The notes: generated by a model from the letters alone, not told the origin. A stretch of 64,000 bases of DNA from Zopfochytrium polystomum (GCA_025765615.1 JAIVFJ010000018.1:62001-126000), one strand, 5' to 3'; positions 21,261-31,104 are shown, counted from the first letter of the stretch. Program-made: numbers and translations.

Positions 21261-21876
21261 TTGAGTCGGTGTGGAGCTATAAAGCTTGTTTAGAGCTTGA
21301 GCCCTTTTCTTGTTAAGAGCGAAGCACCCTTTGTTGCCAAAGTAGATGGAGAGCTGATGCTCTCAGACAGATTGGTCTTGTTTAGAGTGCAGAGCACACC
21401 CTTTCTTGTAAGAGCAAAGCGCCCTATACGAGCGAGGTATCGACCCAAGGTAGAACTTGAAGAGCTTCGCAAGTCAAGGCAGAGGGTATGGTGACTCAGA
21501 TAAGAATAATGGTTTTTGTTTGTTGTATTTGAGGGTAGAGAGAGAGCAGGCAGATGTGATCAGGATCTGGGATGATGCTTCTCTGGAGCTGCTGGGTCTC
21601 CCTTTTTATACTGCAGAGTCTCAGGAATCAGACTTTGGTGATAGCCTTTTAGCTCTGAGAGATAGAGTTTAGACTCTGAGGAGTCAGGAGGCAGGCATGA
21701 CATCATTGTTGCATCACGCTGATTTGGCCAGAACTTCCATGGAGTTATGTGTGCAAAGAAGTAAGTCAGGCTCCCTGTCAAGCTCCTGTAATCATTCCTA
21801 TCAAATTGCTGGAGTGAAGCACACTGATGTGGACTACCCAGACTGGGGATTGAAACCTTCTCTAAGCACTCGTACA
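21261..21876 (+). other. Unassigned region before the complete chromovirus
   Basis: Contains short frames with internal similarity (PFLVKSEAPFVAK and PFLVRAKRPI), possibly a degraded duplication, but no recognised gene. The last five bases (21872-21876, GTACA) are the target duplication of the next element. Confidence 0.35.
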
Positions 21877-22229
21877 TGTCAGGAACAGGGCAGGACAGGA
21901 CAAGGCAGACAAGGAACTGAGAGGAGTGATGATTGTATTGGAAACAATAATTCACTTGAGGGATGGGACAGGTCCCCCATCCCCCTTTTATACCCTTTGA
22001 GAGTCTTCCTTGTCAAGACTCAAAGAAAGTTCCAGAAAGAGCAATTAGTAATACAATGATACCAATGATACCAATGACAACAAGACAAGTCAGGAAAGCA
22101 AAGAAGGTTCCAGAAGGTTCCACAATGTTCCATGAAGGAATGTTCTAGAATGTTCCAGAAGGTTCCAGAAGGTTCCATGAAGGAATGTTCTAGAAGGTTC
22201 CAGAGGTTTCCAGAGGGTGATTCATAACA
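21877..22229 (-). repeat. 3' LTR of copy 3
   Basis: 353 bp, TG...CA, identical in my reading to 26829-27181. It differs from the copy 1/2 LTR by a few substitutions (for example CCCCCATCCCC against CCCCCTTCCCC near the TATA box). Confidence 0.97.
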
Positions 22230-25200
22230 TCATCTCCCCCTTTTAGGCCTCTTCTGCAACTTGGTGGGGTACCTGGTCTTGAACTCGAGCAGAAGGTCTT
22301 GGCAGTGAGTGAGGTTTGACTCAGGCTCCCAGGTGTTGTCAGCATCTGAGTAACCTTTCCACTTAACAAGGAACTTGAGTGTCCTTCCAAACCACTTGGC
22401 ATCCAAGATTTGTTCAACCTCAAATTCCTCTTCACCTTCTACCTCAACTGGAGGAGGAGGAGGAACAACTCTGCCTGGAATGGAATTGGCCACAAACTTC
22501 TCTAAAAGGCTGACATGGAAAACTGGGTGGATCTTCATGGATGCAGGGAGATCCAGCTTGAAGGTGACTGGATTGATTTGCTCCAAGATCTTGAAAGGAC
22601 CCAACTTGAGGTTGTCTAGCTTGGGACTTGGTCTTTTGGTCTGCAAGTTCTTCCTCAGAAGCCAAACTTGCTGACCCACAGCAAAGTCATGGTCCATTCT
22701 GTGAGTGTTGGCAAATCTTGAGGCATCTTCTTGGGCTTGCTTCAGAGTGGAGTCCAGGAAGGAGTTGATGATCTTGAGCTTATGTAAGTGTGAAGCCGCA
22801 GCAGGAGCTTGGACATTGGATAGGGTCTCTTGTCCCAGAAGATCTCCTCTTGGATTGAAGCCATAGGTTGCAAAGAAAGGAGATAGCTGGGTGCTTGAGT
22901 GGAGAGAATTGTTGAGAGCAAATTCTGCCAGTGGAAGGAGGGTGGGCCAATCATCCTGTTGATAGCTGACATAGCACCTCAAATACTGCTCCAGAGTCTG
23001 GTTTGTTCTTTCTGTTTGTCCATCAGTCTGAGGGTGATAAGCAGTTGACAGTTGAGACTTGATTCCAAGGGCTGCTGTGAGTGCTTTCCAAAATTGAGAT
23101 CTGAACTGTGGTCCTCTGTCACTGACGATTGACTGAGGCAGCCCATGGAGCCTGAATATGTGCTGCAAAAACAGGTCTGCTGTTCCTTGTGCATCTATAT
23201 TCTCAGTGCAGGGGATGAAATGGGCCAACTTTGTCCTTCTGCAGATGACAACAAGGATAGAGTCAAATCCATGGGATGGGGGCAGTTTCACAATGAAGTC
23301 CATGGATATTGATGACCAAGGGCTGATGGCAATTGGGAGGGGCTCCAGAAGTCCATAGGGCTTGTGTCTGCTGGATTTGTTTCTTTGACAGGTTTCACAG
23401 CTGCTGACATAGTTCTTGATGTACTTCCTCATGCCCGGCCAGTAGAAGTCTCTGGAAACAAGCTCATATGTCTTGTGCTCTCCTGGGTGTCCAGCTGTTG
23501 CTGCATCATGCCTTGTCTTGAGTATCTCAAGTTTTTCCTCTTCTTGGCTGATTTGAATCTTGTGAGGCTTGGGGTCCTTGGAAATAGCATGGGCCCACAC
23601 ACTGTCAGGAAGCAATGAAAGGTGTGTCTTGGATGGTGGGGTGAAACCATCTCCCCCTTCAGGTGCAAGGTCTGTTCTTCTTGACAGGGCATCAGCCACA
23701 GTGTTAAGGTGGCCAGGAGAATAGCACAGCTTAAAGTCATACTCAGAGAGCAGTTCAGCCCACCTGGCATGCCTCTGCTTGAGCAACCTCCTTGCCCTGA
23801 AGAAGGTGAGGTTCTTGTGATCCGAATAGACAGAGATGTTTTTAGAACCAGCCAAGTAGTGTCTCCAGAATTTGAATGCTTCCACAATTGCAAGCAACTC
23901 CTTGTCATGGACTGTGTAGTTACACTCAGCACTGTTCAGCTTCCTGGAGTAATATGCCACTGGATGCAGAGGAGCAGAGGGGTCCTGAGAGCTTGGCTGG
24001 GACAGAACAGCGCCAAGGGCATAGTCTGAGGCATCAGTTTCCAAGGTGAAGGGAAGCAAGGGATCCACATGCTTAAGGAGTGGTGCACTTGTGGTTGCTG
24101 TCTTAAGAGCTAGCCAGGCTTGCTCTGCTGCTGGGGTCCATTCAAACTTGGTGGTCTTCTTGGTGAGATCAGTGAGAGGCTTGGCTATGGCAGAATAGTT
24201 GGCAATGAAGGTTCTGTAGAAGTTGCAAAATCCAAGGAAGCTTTGAACATCCTTGATGGAATTTGGAGCCTTCCATTCAAGAATAGTTTGGATCTTGTCT
24301 GGTGCCATGGAGATCCCTTTGTCAGACACAATGAACCCCAAAAACTCAATGGAGGTCTTGTGGAATTCACACTTCTCCAGCTTTGCATAGAGGTGATGCT
24401 GTCTGAGTCTCTCCAAGACAGTCTTGACATGTCCCATATGGCTTGCAGTGTCAGATGAAAATACCAGGATATCATCCAGGTAGACAATGACAAAAAGGTC
24501 CAGAATATCCCTGAAGATGTCATTCATCATGCCTTGGAAAATAGCTGGAGCATTGGTAAGTCCAAAGGGCATAACCAAGTACTCAAAGTGACCGTATTTG
24601 CATCTGAAGGCAGTCTTCCATTGATCCTGGGGCTTAATTCTGACCAAATTGTAGGCACCTCTGAGGTCAATCTTGGAAAATATCCTTGCATGGCTCAGTT
24701 TGTCCAGTAATTCAGAGATGAGAGGCAGTGGATAGCGGTTCTTGACTGTCATCTCATTGAGATCTCTGTAGTCCACACAGGGTCTCAGTCCCCCATCCTT
24801 CTTCTTGACAAAAAAGATGGGAGCTCCAGCTGGTGACTTGGAAGGTTGGATGAATCCCTTGTTCAGCATTTCTTCAATGTATTCTTGGAGGGCCTTGGCT
24901 TCTGGTGGAGAGAGGTGGTACAGTGGCTTGAAAGGTGGGCTGCAAGTTTCATCCTTGAGTGGGATTTCACAGTCATAAGGCCTCTGAGCTGGTAGCAGGT
25001 CTGCCTTGGTCTTGGAAAACACATCAGCATAAGGGAGATATTCTTTTGGTAGCTTGGATGCCAGCAAAAGGTCTGATGGGTCCAGGTTGTCGTGCTCCTC
25101 AGCAGTGGGGCTTGAATTCTTGACTGGGAACTGTGATTCTTGAATCTTTGACTGAGAGTTCTGTTCTTGGCAAAGACTGTGAGCTGTGGAACTTGAATCT

Positions 25201-25949
25201 TGAATGTGGACTGTGAACTGTGGTACTTGAATCCTTGACTGTGGGTTCTGTGAACAAGAGTCATGGCCATGACTGTGAGCTCTATGAGCTCTACTTGAAT
25301 CTTGACTGTGAACTGTGAACTGTGGCATTTGAGTCTTGGCTGGCTGTGAACCTTGAATCAAGGACTTGGGAGCATGAGACTTGGGGGCTTGACTTGAGTT
25401 TTGGGTGACTGTTCCGATTGGTGGAGGTTGGACTTGACCAGTGACCCAATCAATGGCAGGGTTCTGGGCTTGCAGCCATGGTAATCCCAGGATGACAGAG
25501 AATGTGGGTGAGCCAAGATCCAATACTTCCAGGTTGACCATGGATGGTGGAAAGTCTTGGATGTGGAGGTTTAGCTTGGTTTCATGGCTGATTTCCTTGA
25601 ACAGAGCATGATTGGCAAAGTGAACCTTGAGGGGTGTGGATTTCTTGATGGTGGGAATGGCACAAGACTTGGCAAGGGTGGCATCAATGATGTTGCAGGA
25701 TGATCCAGAGTCTATAAGGGCCTTGGTTGTGATGCTTGACTTGGGTGAGAGTTGAATCTTGACATCCATGGTGAGTTGGTGGGGCTTGGAATCTGAGGTG
25801 TTTGTGGTGCTGGTGGTGGTGATGAAACAGGGGCAGCTTGGAGGAGGGTCCAGGGAATTGCCCCTCAGTGAGCCTGGACCTGGGAGTTTGGGTGCTTCTT
25901 CCTTGGGCAGTCCTTGACAGCATGCTCCTTGGAGCCACAGTAAAAACAC
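22230..25949 (-). CDS. Pol polyprotein: protease, RT, RNase H, integrase, chromodomain
   Basis: 1239-aa frame in the -1 frame relative to gag. Retropepsin D80 in LIDSGSSC; RT about 380-545 with KIDLRGAY (motif A), PFGLTNAP and IVYLDD at 488-493; RNase H about 635-755 (ETDAS, KELLAIVEAF, YSDHKNL). Integrase zinc region about 800-840 (H, H, CETC), then D, D, E core (ISMDF, VSDRGPQF, DGQTERTNQ). GPF module (LGPFKIL), then chromodomain near the C-terminus (FLVKWKGY, NTWEPESNL). The order PR-RT-RH-IN-chromodomain defines chromoviruses. Expression should rely on -1 slippage at 25886-25892, so the first Met at 25949, inside gag, is only the limit of the open frame. Confidence 0.96.
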   Translation of the reverse strand: MFLLWLQGACCQGLPKEEAPKLPGPGSLRGNSLDPPPSCPCFITTTSTTNTSDSKPHQLTMDVKIQLSPKSSITTKALIDSGSSCNIIDATLAKSCAIPTIKKSTPLKVHFANHALFKEISHETKLNLHIQDFPPSMVNLEVLDLGSPTFSVILGLPWLQAQNPAIDWVTGQVQPPPIGTVTQNSSQAPKSHAPKSLIQGSQPAKTQMPQFTVHSQDSSRAHRAHSHGHDSCSQNPQSRIQVPQFTVHIQDSSSTAHSLCQEQNSQSKIQESQFPVKNSSPTAEEHDNLDPSDLLLASKLPKEYLPYADVFSKTKADLLPAQRPYDCEIPLKDETCSPPFKPLYHLSPPEAKALQEYIEEMLNKGFIQPSKSPAGAPIFFVKKKDGGLRPCVDYRDLNEMTVKNRYPLPLISELLDKLSHARIFSKIDLRGAYNLVRIKPQDQWKTAFRCKYGHFEYLVMPFGLTNAPAIFQGMMNDIFRDILDLFVIVYLDDILVFSSDTASHMGHVKTVLERLRQHHLYAKLEKCEFHKTSIEFLGFIVSDKGISMAPDKIQTILEWKAPNSIKDVQSFLGFCNFYRTFIANYSAIAKPLTDLTKKTTKFEWTPAAEQAWLALKTATTSAPLLKHVDPLLPFTLETDASDYALGAVLSQPSSQDPSAPLHPVAYYSRKLNSAECNYTVHDKELLAIVEAFKFWRHYLAGSKNISVYSDHKNLTFFRARRLLKQRHARWAELLSEYDFKLCYSPGHLNTVADALSRRTDLAPEGGDGFTPPSKTHLSLLPDSVWAHAISKDPKPHKIQISQEEEKLEILKTRHDAATAGHPGEHKTYELVSRDFYWPGMRKYIKNYVSSCETCQRNKSSRHKPYGLLEPLPIAISPWSSISMDFIVKLPPSHGFDSILVVICRRTKLAHFIPCTENIDAQGTADLFLQHIFRLHGLPQSIVSDRGPQFRSQFWKALTAALGIKSQLSTAYHPQTDGQTERTNQTLEQYLRCYVSYQQDDWPTLLPLAEFALNNSLHSSTQLSPFFATYGFNPRGDLLGQETLSNVQAPAAASHLHKLKIINSFLDSTLKQAQEDASRFANTHRMDHDFAVGQQVWLLRKNLQTKRPSPKLDNLKLGPFKILEQINPVTFKLDLPASMKIHPVFHVSLLEKFVANSIPGRVVPPPPPVEVEGEEEFEVEQILDAKWFGRTLKFLVKWKGYSDADNTWEPESNLTHCQDLLLEFKTRYPTKLQKRPKRGR

Positions 25950-26788
25950 AGTCCCTGCTGGGCCCTCCTTGTTTTCTCCTCTTGGCTCAGAGGACCCTTA
26001 AGGAGTGTCTCAACTGCATCCACTTGCATGGGTTCAGGAGCTGTAAGAGCTTGAGGAACTGGGGTAGGTCTTGATGTAGTTCCTACTTGTCTTTGCTTCA
26101 GCCTCTTGGAGTAGAGTCTGTTGTCAATCTTGATGGCAAGGAGAATGTACTCTTCCAAGGTCTCAGGGATGTGCAGAGACTGGGAGAGCATGTCTTGGAT
26201 AGACTCATGGAGACCATCATGGTACAGCTCCATCAGAGCTGCATCATTGTATCCAGAGTCTCTGGCTAGTTGCTTGAATTGGTTGGTGTAGGCCACACAA
26301 GATTGCTTTCCTTGCTTGATATGCTTGAGCTTGGATCTTGCTGTCCAAGATGCGTAGGGGTCACCAAAGGTAGCTTCCAGCCCCTCCCAGAGCTCTTGCA
26401 GGGTGGTGGGTGTGCTTGGGAGAGATCTGTACCATGATTGAGCTTGACCAGACAGGAGGGTGCTTGTGAAAAGAACCTTGACTTGCTCACTGGGAAATCT
26501 TGAAGGTTGGAGAAGGATGACATTCTCCACAGTGGCCATGAAGTTCCTAAGGTCTTTGGCCAGCCCAGTGAACTTGTCAGGGCTGGGAACCTTGGGCTCT
26601 CTTGCTTGGTTGGCTTGAGGCAGGGGAAGAGCTTGATGTTCTTGTTGGTGAAGTTGTTGTTGAAGCTGGTGCTGCTGGTGAAGGACTTGTTCTTGAAGTT
26701 GGTGTGTCTGTCTTGAAAGGGCTTGTAATTGGTCCATCAAGGCTTGGAAGGCAGTTGCATCAGGGAAGGTGTTGTTTGGGTCAGACAT
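25865..26788 (-). CDS. Gag polyprotein of the complete chromovirus
   Basis: 307 aa, differing from the copy 1/2 Gag at only a few residues (for example TAPEPMQ for TVPEPMQ and LLKGPL for LPKGPL). Gln/His-rich coiled coil near residues 20-55, retrotransposon Gag core, CCHC knuckle CFYCGSKEHAVKDC. The start is the first ATG after the primer-binding site. The stop at 25865 follows the CCCAAAC heptamer by 19 nt, allowing a Gag to Gag-Pol ratio set by frameshifting. Confidence 0.95.
   Translation of the reverse strand: MSDPNNTFPDATAFQALMDQLQALSRQTHQLQEQVLHQQHQLQQQLHQQEHQALPLPQANQAREPKVPSPDKFTGLAKDLRNFMATVENVILLQPSRFPSEQVKVLFTSTLLSGQAQSWYRSLPSTPTTLQELWEGLEATFGDPYASWTARSKLKHIKQGKQSCVAYTNQFKQLARDSGYNDAALMELYHDGLHESIQDMLSQSLHIPETLEEYILLAIKIDNRLYSKRLKQRQVGTTSRPTPVPQALTAPEPMQVDAVETLLKGPLSQEEKTRRAQQGLCFYCGSKEHAVKDCPRKKHPNSQVQAH
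25886..25892 (-). promoter_or_regulatory. -1 frameshift heptamer CCCAAAC (copy 3)
   Basis: Gag-phase C CCA AAC, conserved at the same place in all three copies. It joins Gag codons for K-H-P to the pol frame K-L-P-G. Confidence 0.82.
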
Positions 26789-26815
26789 GATGGCAGAGAG
26801 TAGTGGGAGAGGGTG

Positions 26816-26826
26816 AAGTGAATTAT
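26816..26826 (-). other. Self-priming primer-binding site (copy 3)
   Basis: ATAATTCACTT in element orientation, two bases inside the 5' LTR. It is exactly complementary to the predicted first 11 nt of the transcript within the LTR (AAGTGAATTAT, 26899-26909 on the minus strand). Confidence 0.8.
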
Positions 26827-26828
26827 GA

Positions 26829-27181
26829 TGTCAGGAACAGGGCAGGACAGGACAAGGCAGACAAGGAACTGAGAGGAGTGATGATTGTATTGGAAACAAT
26901 AATTCACTTGAGGGATGGGACAGGTCCCCCATCCCCCTTTTATACCCTTTGAGAGTCTTCCTTGTCAAGACTCAAAGAAAGTTCCAGAAAGAGCAATTAG
27001 TAATACAATGATACCAATGATACCAATGACAACAAGACAAGTCAGGAAAGCAAAGAAGGTTCCAGAAGGTTCCACAATGTTCCATGAAGGAATGTTCTAG
27101 AATGTTCCAGAAGGTTCCAGAAGGTTCCATGAAGGAATGTTCTAGAAGGTTCCAGAGGTTTCCAGAGGGTGATTCATAACA
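26829..27181 (-). repeat. 5' LTR of copy 3 (promoter LTR)
   Basis: 353 bp. Element-orientation landmarks: GAA/TTC arrays 27054-27153, including seven contiguous alternating units at 27095-27127; an isolated perfect three-unit heat-shock element at 26976-26990; TATA box at about 26938-26944; likely start near 26909. Confidence 0.96.
26976..27153 (-). promoter_or_regulatory. Heat-shock element array in the LTR
   Basis: Repeated nGAAnnTTCn units, the binding sequence of trimeric heat-shock factor, with exact 2-bp spacing. One triplet (26976-26990) lies about 32 bp upstream of the TATA box. A longer array (27054-27153) lies further upstream and has runs of up to seven contiguous units. HSF binding is inferred from the consensus. 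Confidence 0.75.
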
Positions 27182-27186
27182 GTACA

Positions 27187-29432
27187 GTGTCAGAGGTTGA
27201 GAAAAGTGTAGATAACACTGGGACCAGCCCTTATGCCATCTTAACTCATTTACTCTTGAAGACAGGTGGGAAACAGACTGTCTGGCTTACCACCCTTTTC
27301 ACTTTTTGACCTATGACCATTGTCCTTTTCAAAAGCGCCTTTGGCGTGTGTGTGTGTGCGCCATCTGCCAACGCCCGCGCTGAGTTCGCTCTCACTGGGA
27401 CTGTTGCGAGTCCACGAAGTTTGATGGTTGCAAGGAAGTTTGAATGTGAAAGCAGATCAGACTTGCCAGTGGTCTCGATCGATCGAGATGAGGCTTGCTT
27501 CCTCGATACCCGCCTGCACCCGGCTCGTGCGACCCCCGTTCCGTACCTGCACACCCCAGACGGACGGATAGCCAGCTCCCTGGCGACACTCCTGTTAGTT
27601 TTGGGTCTTTTGGTGTTAGCAGTGTGCAGGAACTTTGACATGTTACTGCTCTGCAAGGATGACTTGCAGCATTTTGATGGTCCTTGTAACAGTTTTGTAT
27701 AAAGACAAACACAAGACTGACAGAAGCCAAGATCAACCTCCCACCACCACCACCTTCAGTAGTGTTCACCACAGCAGCCCAATCCATCAATCAGTCAACA
27801 TAGCAAATTCTTTCAACTCCGTCTTACAGGCGCTTTCTGTTTGTTATCGAAAATGGTCCGCATGTAAATGATCAGGATGAGGGGCTGGGCCACAACTTCT
27901 TATTTATTCCCCTCCTTTCCCCTTAATCCAAACCTTCTCCCACAAACTCAGTTTTCCTCTTCCCAGCTGAATGAGGCGAAATCTATTTCAATCACCTTAC
28001 CAACTCGTCAAAGGCTCAAAGTTCGTGTATCACTCTAGCTCCTTGATTCGACATCGCAGCCTATTCAATTGAGGTATTTAATCTCTCTTTGCCATATGCG
28101 CACTGCAGGTAGAACTCCAGGCTCAAGCTTCAAAACTAAAAGCATTCATCCCTCCACTTTCAATGTCGCATTGCCCTCAAACCCAAAAAAAAAAAAAAAA
28201 AAACGAATAAGGCTTACATGTGCCAGGTTGTTGGGAATTGGCAACCCTGGACCTTACCAATTTTAAGACTTTTCTTGCTGACTGCAAAAAAATCTTTATC
28301 TTCAATATCTCGGAAAAAGCAAAATGGTCAGCCACTCTACCTGCTGGAAGATACTGTGAAGGGGGGGGGGGAGGGAAAAAAATCGACAAGCCATTACAAA
28401 AAAGGCACACGCTCGGCCCAAGGCCAAAAAACCTAACACCAGTGGGTTCAAACCATGGTACTTAGCGTGCGTCCAATGCGCGAGAACCTTTGCACTATAA
28501 TATCTGAACATACAAAGTTCAGACCTTCGACAAATAGTAGATTTACTATGTCCATTTGTGTGTGTTTCATTAATCAGATGTTTGTCTTCATTGTCTGGCT
28601 TCAACCCTGTCTGCTGCAGTCAACTGTGAGACTACACTGAGGTCTCAGTGATAAAGTCTAGGGATTTTATTTTGCAAATACAAACGAACCTGTCATAAAA
28701 CTGCAAGGATCAGGACCCCCTATTATTAGTCCCAGTTCTTTTGTTTCCAAGGCGTTATCAGATCGTATTTGCAGCTAACCTGTCTTTATTATTGGGCCTG
28801 CTTTTACTACTTTCGTCTTAACAGTTTTGTTGCACCAGGGTATTTTCTTTTTTTGGTGACAACAGAGACTGCCTGACTGCCTAGGGGTGGTGCCTGACAG
28901 GCTGTACTCCACGCATGCATTTGGCACCTGTACATACATGCAAAGGGTTGGGGGACTTGGAGCATTTGTAGTGGATGCTCCAAGTCAGGGGGGTTGACTT
29001 GTCAATTTTCTCTCTCTCTGTTTTTGGGCCATTTCCCTTTTTCTTTTTTCTTCAATCTGATTTCTGTCCTTTGGTACCAATACAGAGTCCCTTCAAATCC
29101 ATCTGGCTCATGAAGGTAAGGGTAGTGAGAGATGGTACACACCAGGGTGTGTACATGGTCCCTTAGGGGCTCCTCTTAAGGGGCCATGGGTGGGGAATGC
29201 AGCTGGCCCCTCCAGCAACTGTGTGACATTGACAGCCCTGTGTTGGAACAAGGATCCCCAGTGCTTGCCTGCCACGACGATGGTGGTGGTGGTGGTGATG
29301 ACGGCGCTGTCGTCCCTGTGAGGGTGTCAGTGGCAGCACTCTGTGCTGCCACTGACACCTGAGAGTTCAATCTACAAGTGCCTGCCTCGATCCTTCTGCT
29401 GTGAGAGTGAGATATATGAGTACAAGTGAGAT
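27187..29432. other. Non-coding stretch between mobile elements
   Basis: About 2.2 kb without a supported gene. It contains a GT run (27349-27358), a poly-A (28185-28203), a poly-G (28363-28372), a GGT-rich run near 29280-29296 and a perfect hairpin at 29323-29359. Short frames on both strands show no family features. Confidence 0.5.
29323..29359. repeat. Perfect 17-bp inverted repeat with 3-nt loop
   Basis: Arms GGTGTCAGTGGCAGCAC and GTGCTGCCACTGACACC around TCT, with no mismatch. No gene is adjacent. Confidence 0.9.
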
Positions 29433-30226
29433 TGTGAGACTGTGCTCTCTAAATCTCCTCACCCTGGGCTGGAGGTGGAATAGAGCATTGGCCTAAATAC
29501 CAATCCTATCTAATGGAAAGGGGCAAAAGAAGGTGTCTAGGGGTCACCAGACAGGAAAATGTATTTGGAGTCTACTAAAGCCCATCATCAAACACAAAAG
29601 AAACTCTTTAAACACAAAAAAGAGCAGCTATCACACATCTAAAAGGGAACATAAGAAAAGTGTGACAAAGGTGGCATAATCACAAAAGAAAGTGCAAAAT
29701 GCCTCTGGTCCAAGACACAGAGAAACCCCAATGGCAAAGCCAAAGGGACCGAATCACTCAGTAAGGAATGAGACTTAGGGCAACAAAGGGGGGCGCCTAA
29801 GGCAGCACCAACCAATCTGTGCCAGCTCCTTCCCAAGGCAGAAGCCAAGGGGGAAGGCAAGAGAGTGGGGAGGAAAGTGGCCAGGTCCCAACCTGTTGGA
29901 GCCACCACCTTGGAGCACCAGCTCCCTCTCTGCCAAAGACAAGCCCTAAGTTGGAGGGGGTTGGACACAAAGGGCAAACACAAGGGACAGTTAGTGTGCA
30001 GAGATGCCTGTTGGATCAAACCAGAACTGTTTTCCACTTAACAGAACCAGACACATCTTGTCTCACTCCCAAGAGAGGTTCCAACTCAATCCAAGGAGGG
30101 GGCACACAGGGTGGGAGACAGCGGGACTCTTCTTACTTCATCCTACTAGGACACAGACATCTGCCTCACCAGGCCAGAGGAATCCCCTACCTTAGAAGCA
30201 AAGAAGGTTAAACCCACTCCCACACA
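29433..30226 (+). repeat. Dispersed repeat family C, longest copy
   Basis: About 790 bp containing in one piece the parts seen separately at 18653-19024 and 6579-6800. It starts TGTGAGACTGTGCTC and includes A-rich and GGGGGCGCC segments; its true right end is obscured by the LTR inserted at 30227. No coding capacity; probably an LTR of another family. Confidence 0.7.
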
Positions 30227-30579
30227 TGTTATGAATCACCCTCTGGAAACCTCTGGAACCTTCTAGAACATTCCTTCATGGAACCTTCTGGAACCTTCTG
30301 GAACCTTCTAGAACATTCCTTCATGGAACCTTGTGGAACCTTCTGGAACCTTCTTTGCTTTCCTGACTTGTCTTGTTGTCATTGGTATCATTGGTATCAT
30401 TGTATTACTAATTGCTCTTTCTGGAACTTTCTTTGAGTCTTGACAAGGAACACTCTCAAAAGGTATAAAAGGGGGAAGGGGGACCTGTCCCATCCCTCAA
30501 GTGAATTATTGTTTCCAATACAATCATCACTCCTCTCAGTTCCTTGTCTGCCTTGTCCTGTCCTGCCCTGTTCCTGACA
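30227..30579 (+). repeat. Solo chromovirus LTR with target duplication
   Basis: Full 353-bp LTR in plus orientation (TGTTATGAAT ... TTCCTGACA) flanked by ACACA at 30222-30226 and 30580-30584. Carries the complete GAA/TTC arrays (about 30248-30350) and the TATA box (about 30463). Left by LTR-LTR recombination of an earlier full element. Confidence 0.95.
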
Positions 30580-30584
30580 ACACA

Positions 30585-31104
30585 CAAGTGTGGCACCATG
30601 ACATCACAGGCATTAATCTGAGAGAAAGAGGGTCTGAACCCAGTGAAGACCAGGCCTGCCAGAGGCCACAGGAGCCAATACACAGGGAGATGGGGGCGTA
30701 CCTGAGAGACCATTCCTACAGCAGTACCTGACCAGCCAGCTCATTCATATCACCTTGAGAGACCTGGATTTGACTGAATGTATTGACAGGAACCTAGAGG
30801 CACCACCACAGATTTACCCTCTATCCTTCCATCACCAAATGGCTCCTACCCAGTCCAACCCAAACAGTATGCAGAATGGTCAAGGCACTTCAGGTACAGT
30901 TCTCACAGTCAACAAGAATGGGGGGCAGCAGTTTAAATAGGAGAGGGTTGGAATCACAGGGAGGAGAGGAAAAAGGAGGGAAAACACATACAAAACAACA
31001 AAACAATCAATAAAACAGTAAAGAACAGAATGGGTGGGTGATTCACCAAATGGGTCTGAGCCATCAACAAAGAGAGACAGCTCAGAGAATCATGGGACCA
31101 TTTC
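30585..31104 (+). other. Region before the LINE, ending in its target duplication
   Basis: No gene supported. 31088-31104 (AATCATGGGACCATTTC) is repeated with one mismatch at 39515-39531 after the LINE poly(A). Confidence 0.55.

Larger units (their letters stand above)
21877..27181 (-). mobile_element. Complete chromodomain Ty3/gypsy retrotransposon (copy 3)
   Basis: 5305 bp on the minus strand: LTR 26829-27181, primer-binding site 26816-26826, gag, pol, polypurine tract 22230-22244, LTR 21877-22229. The two 353-bp LTRs show no difference I can find. The element is flanked by the 5-bp duplication GTACA (21872-21876 and 27182-27186). All frames are open, so it is recent and possibly active. 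It is the only copy here with RT and RNase H. Confidence 0.97.

Noticed and set aside
28437..28456. GGGTTCAAACC as a tRNA T-arm
   Set aside because: No A box or cloverleaf at the right distance on either strand.
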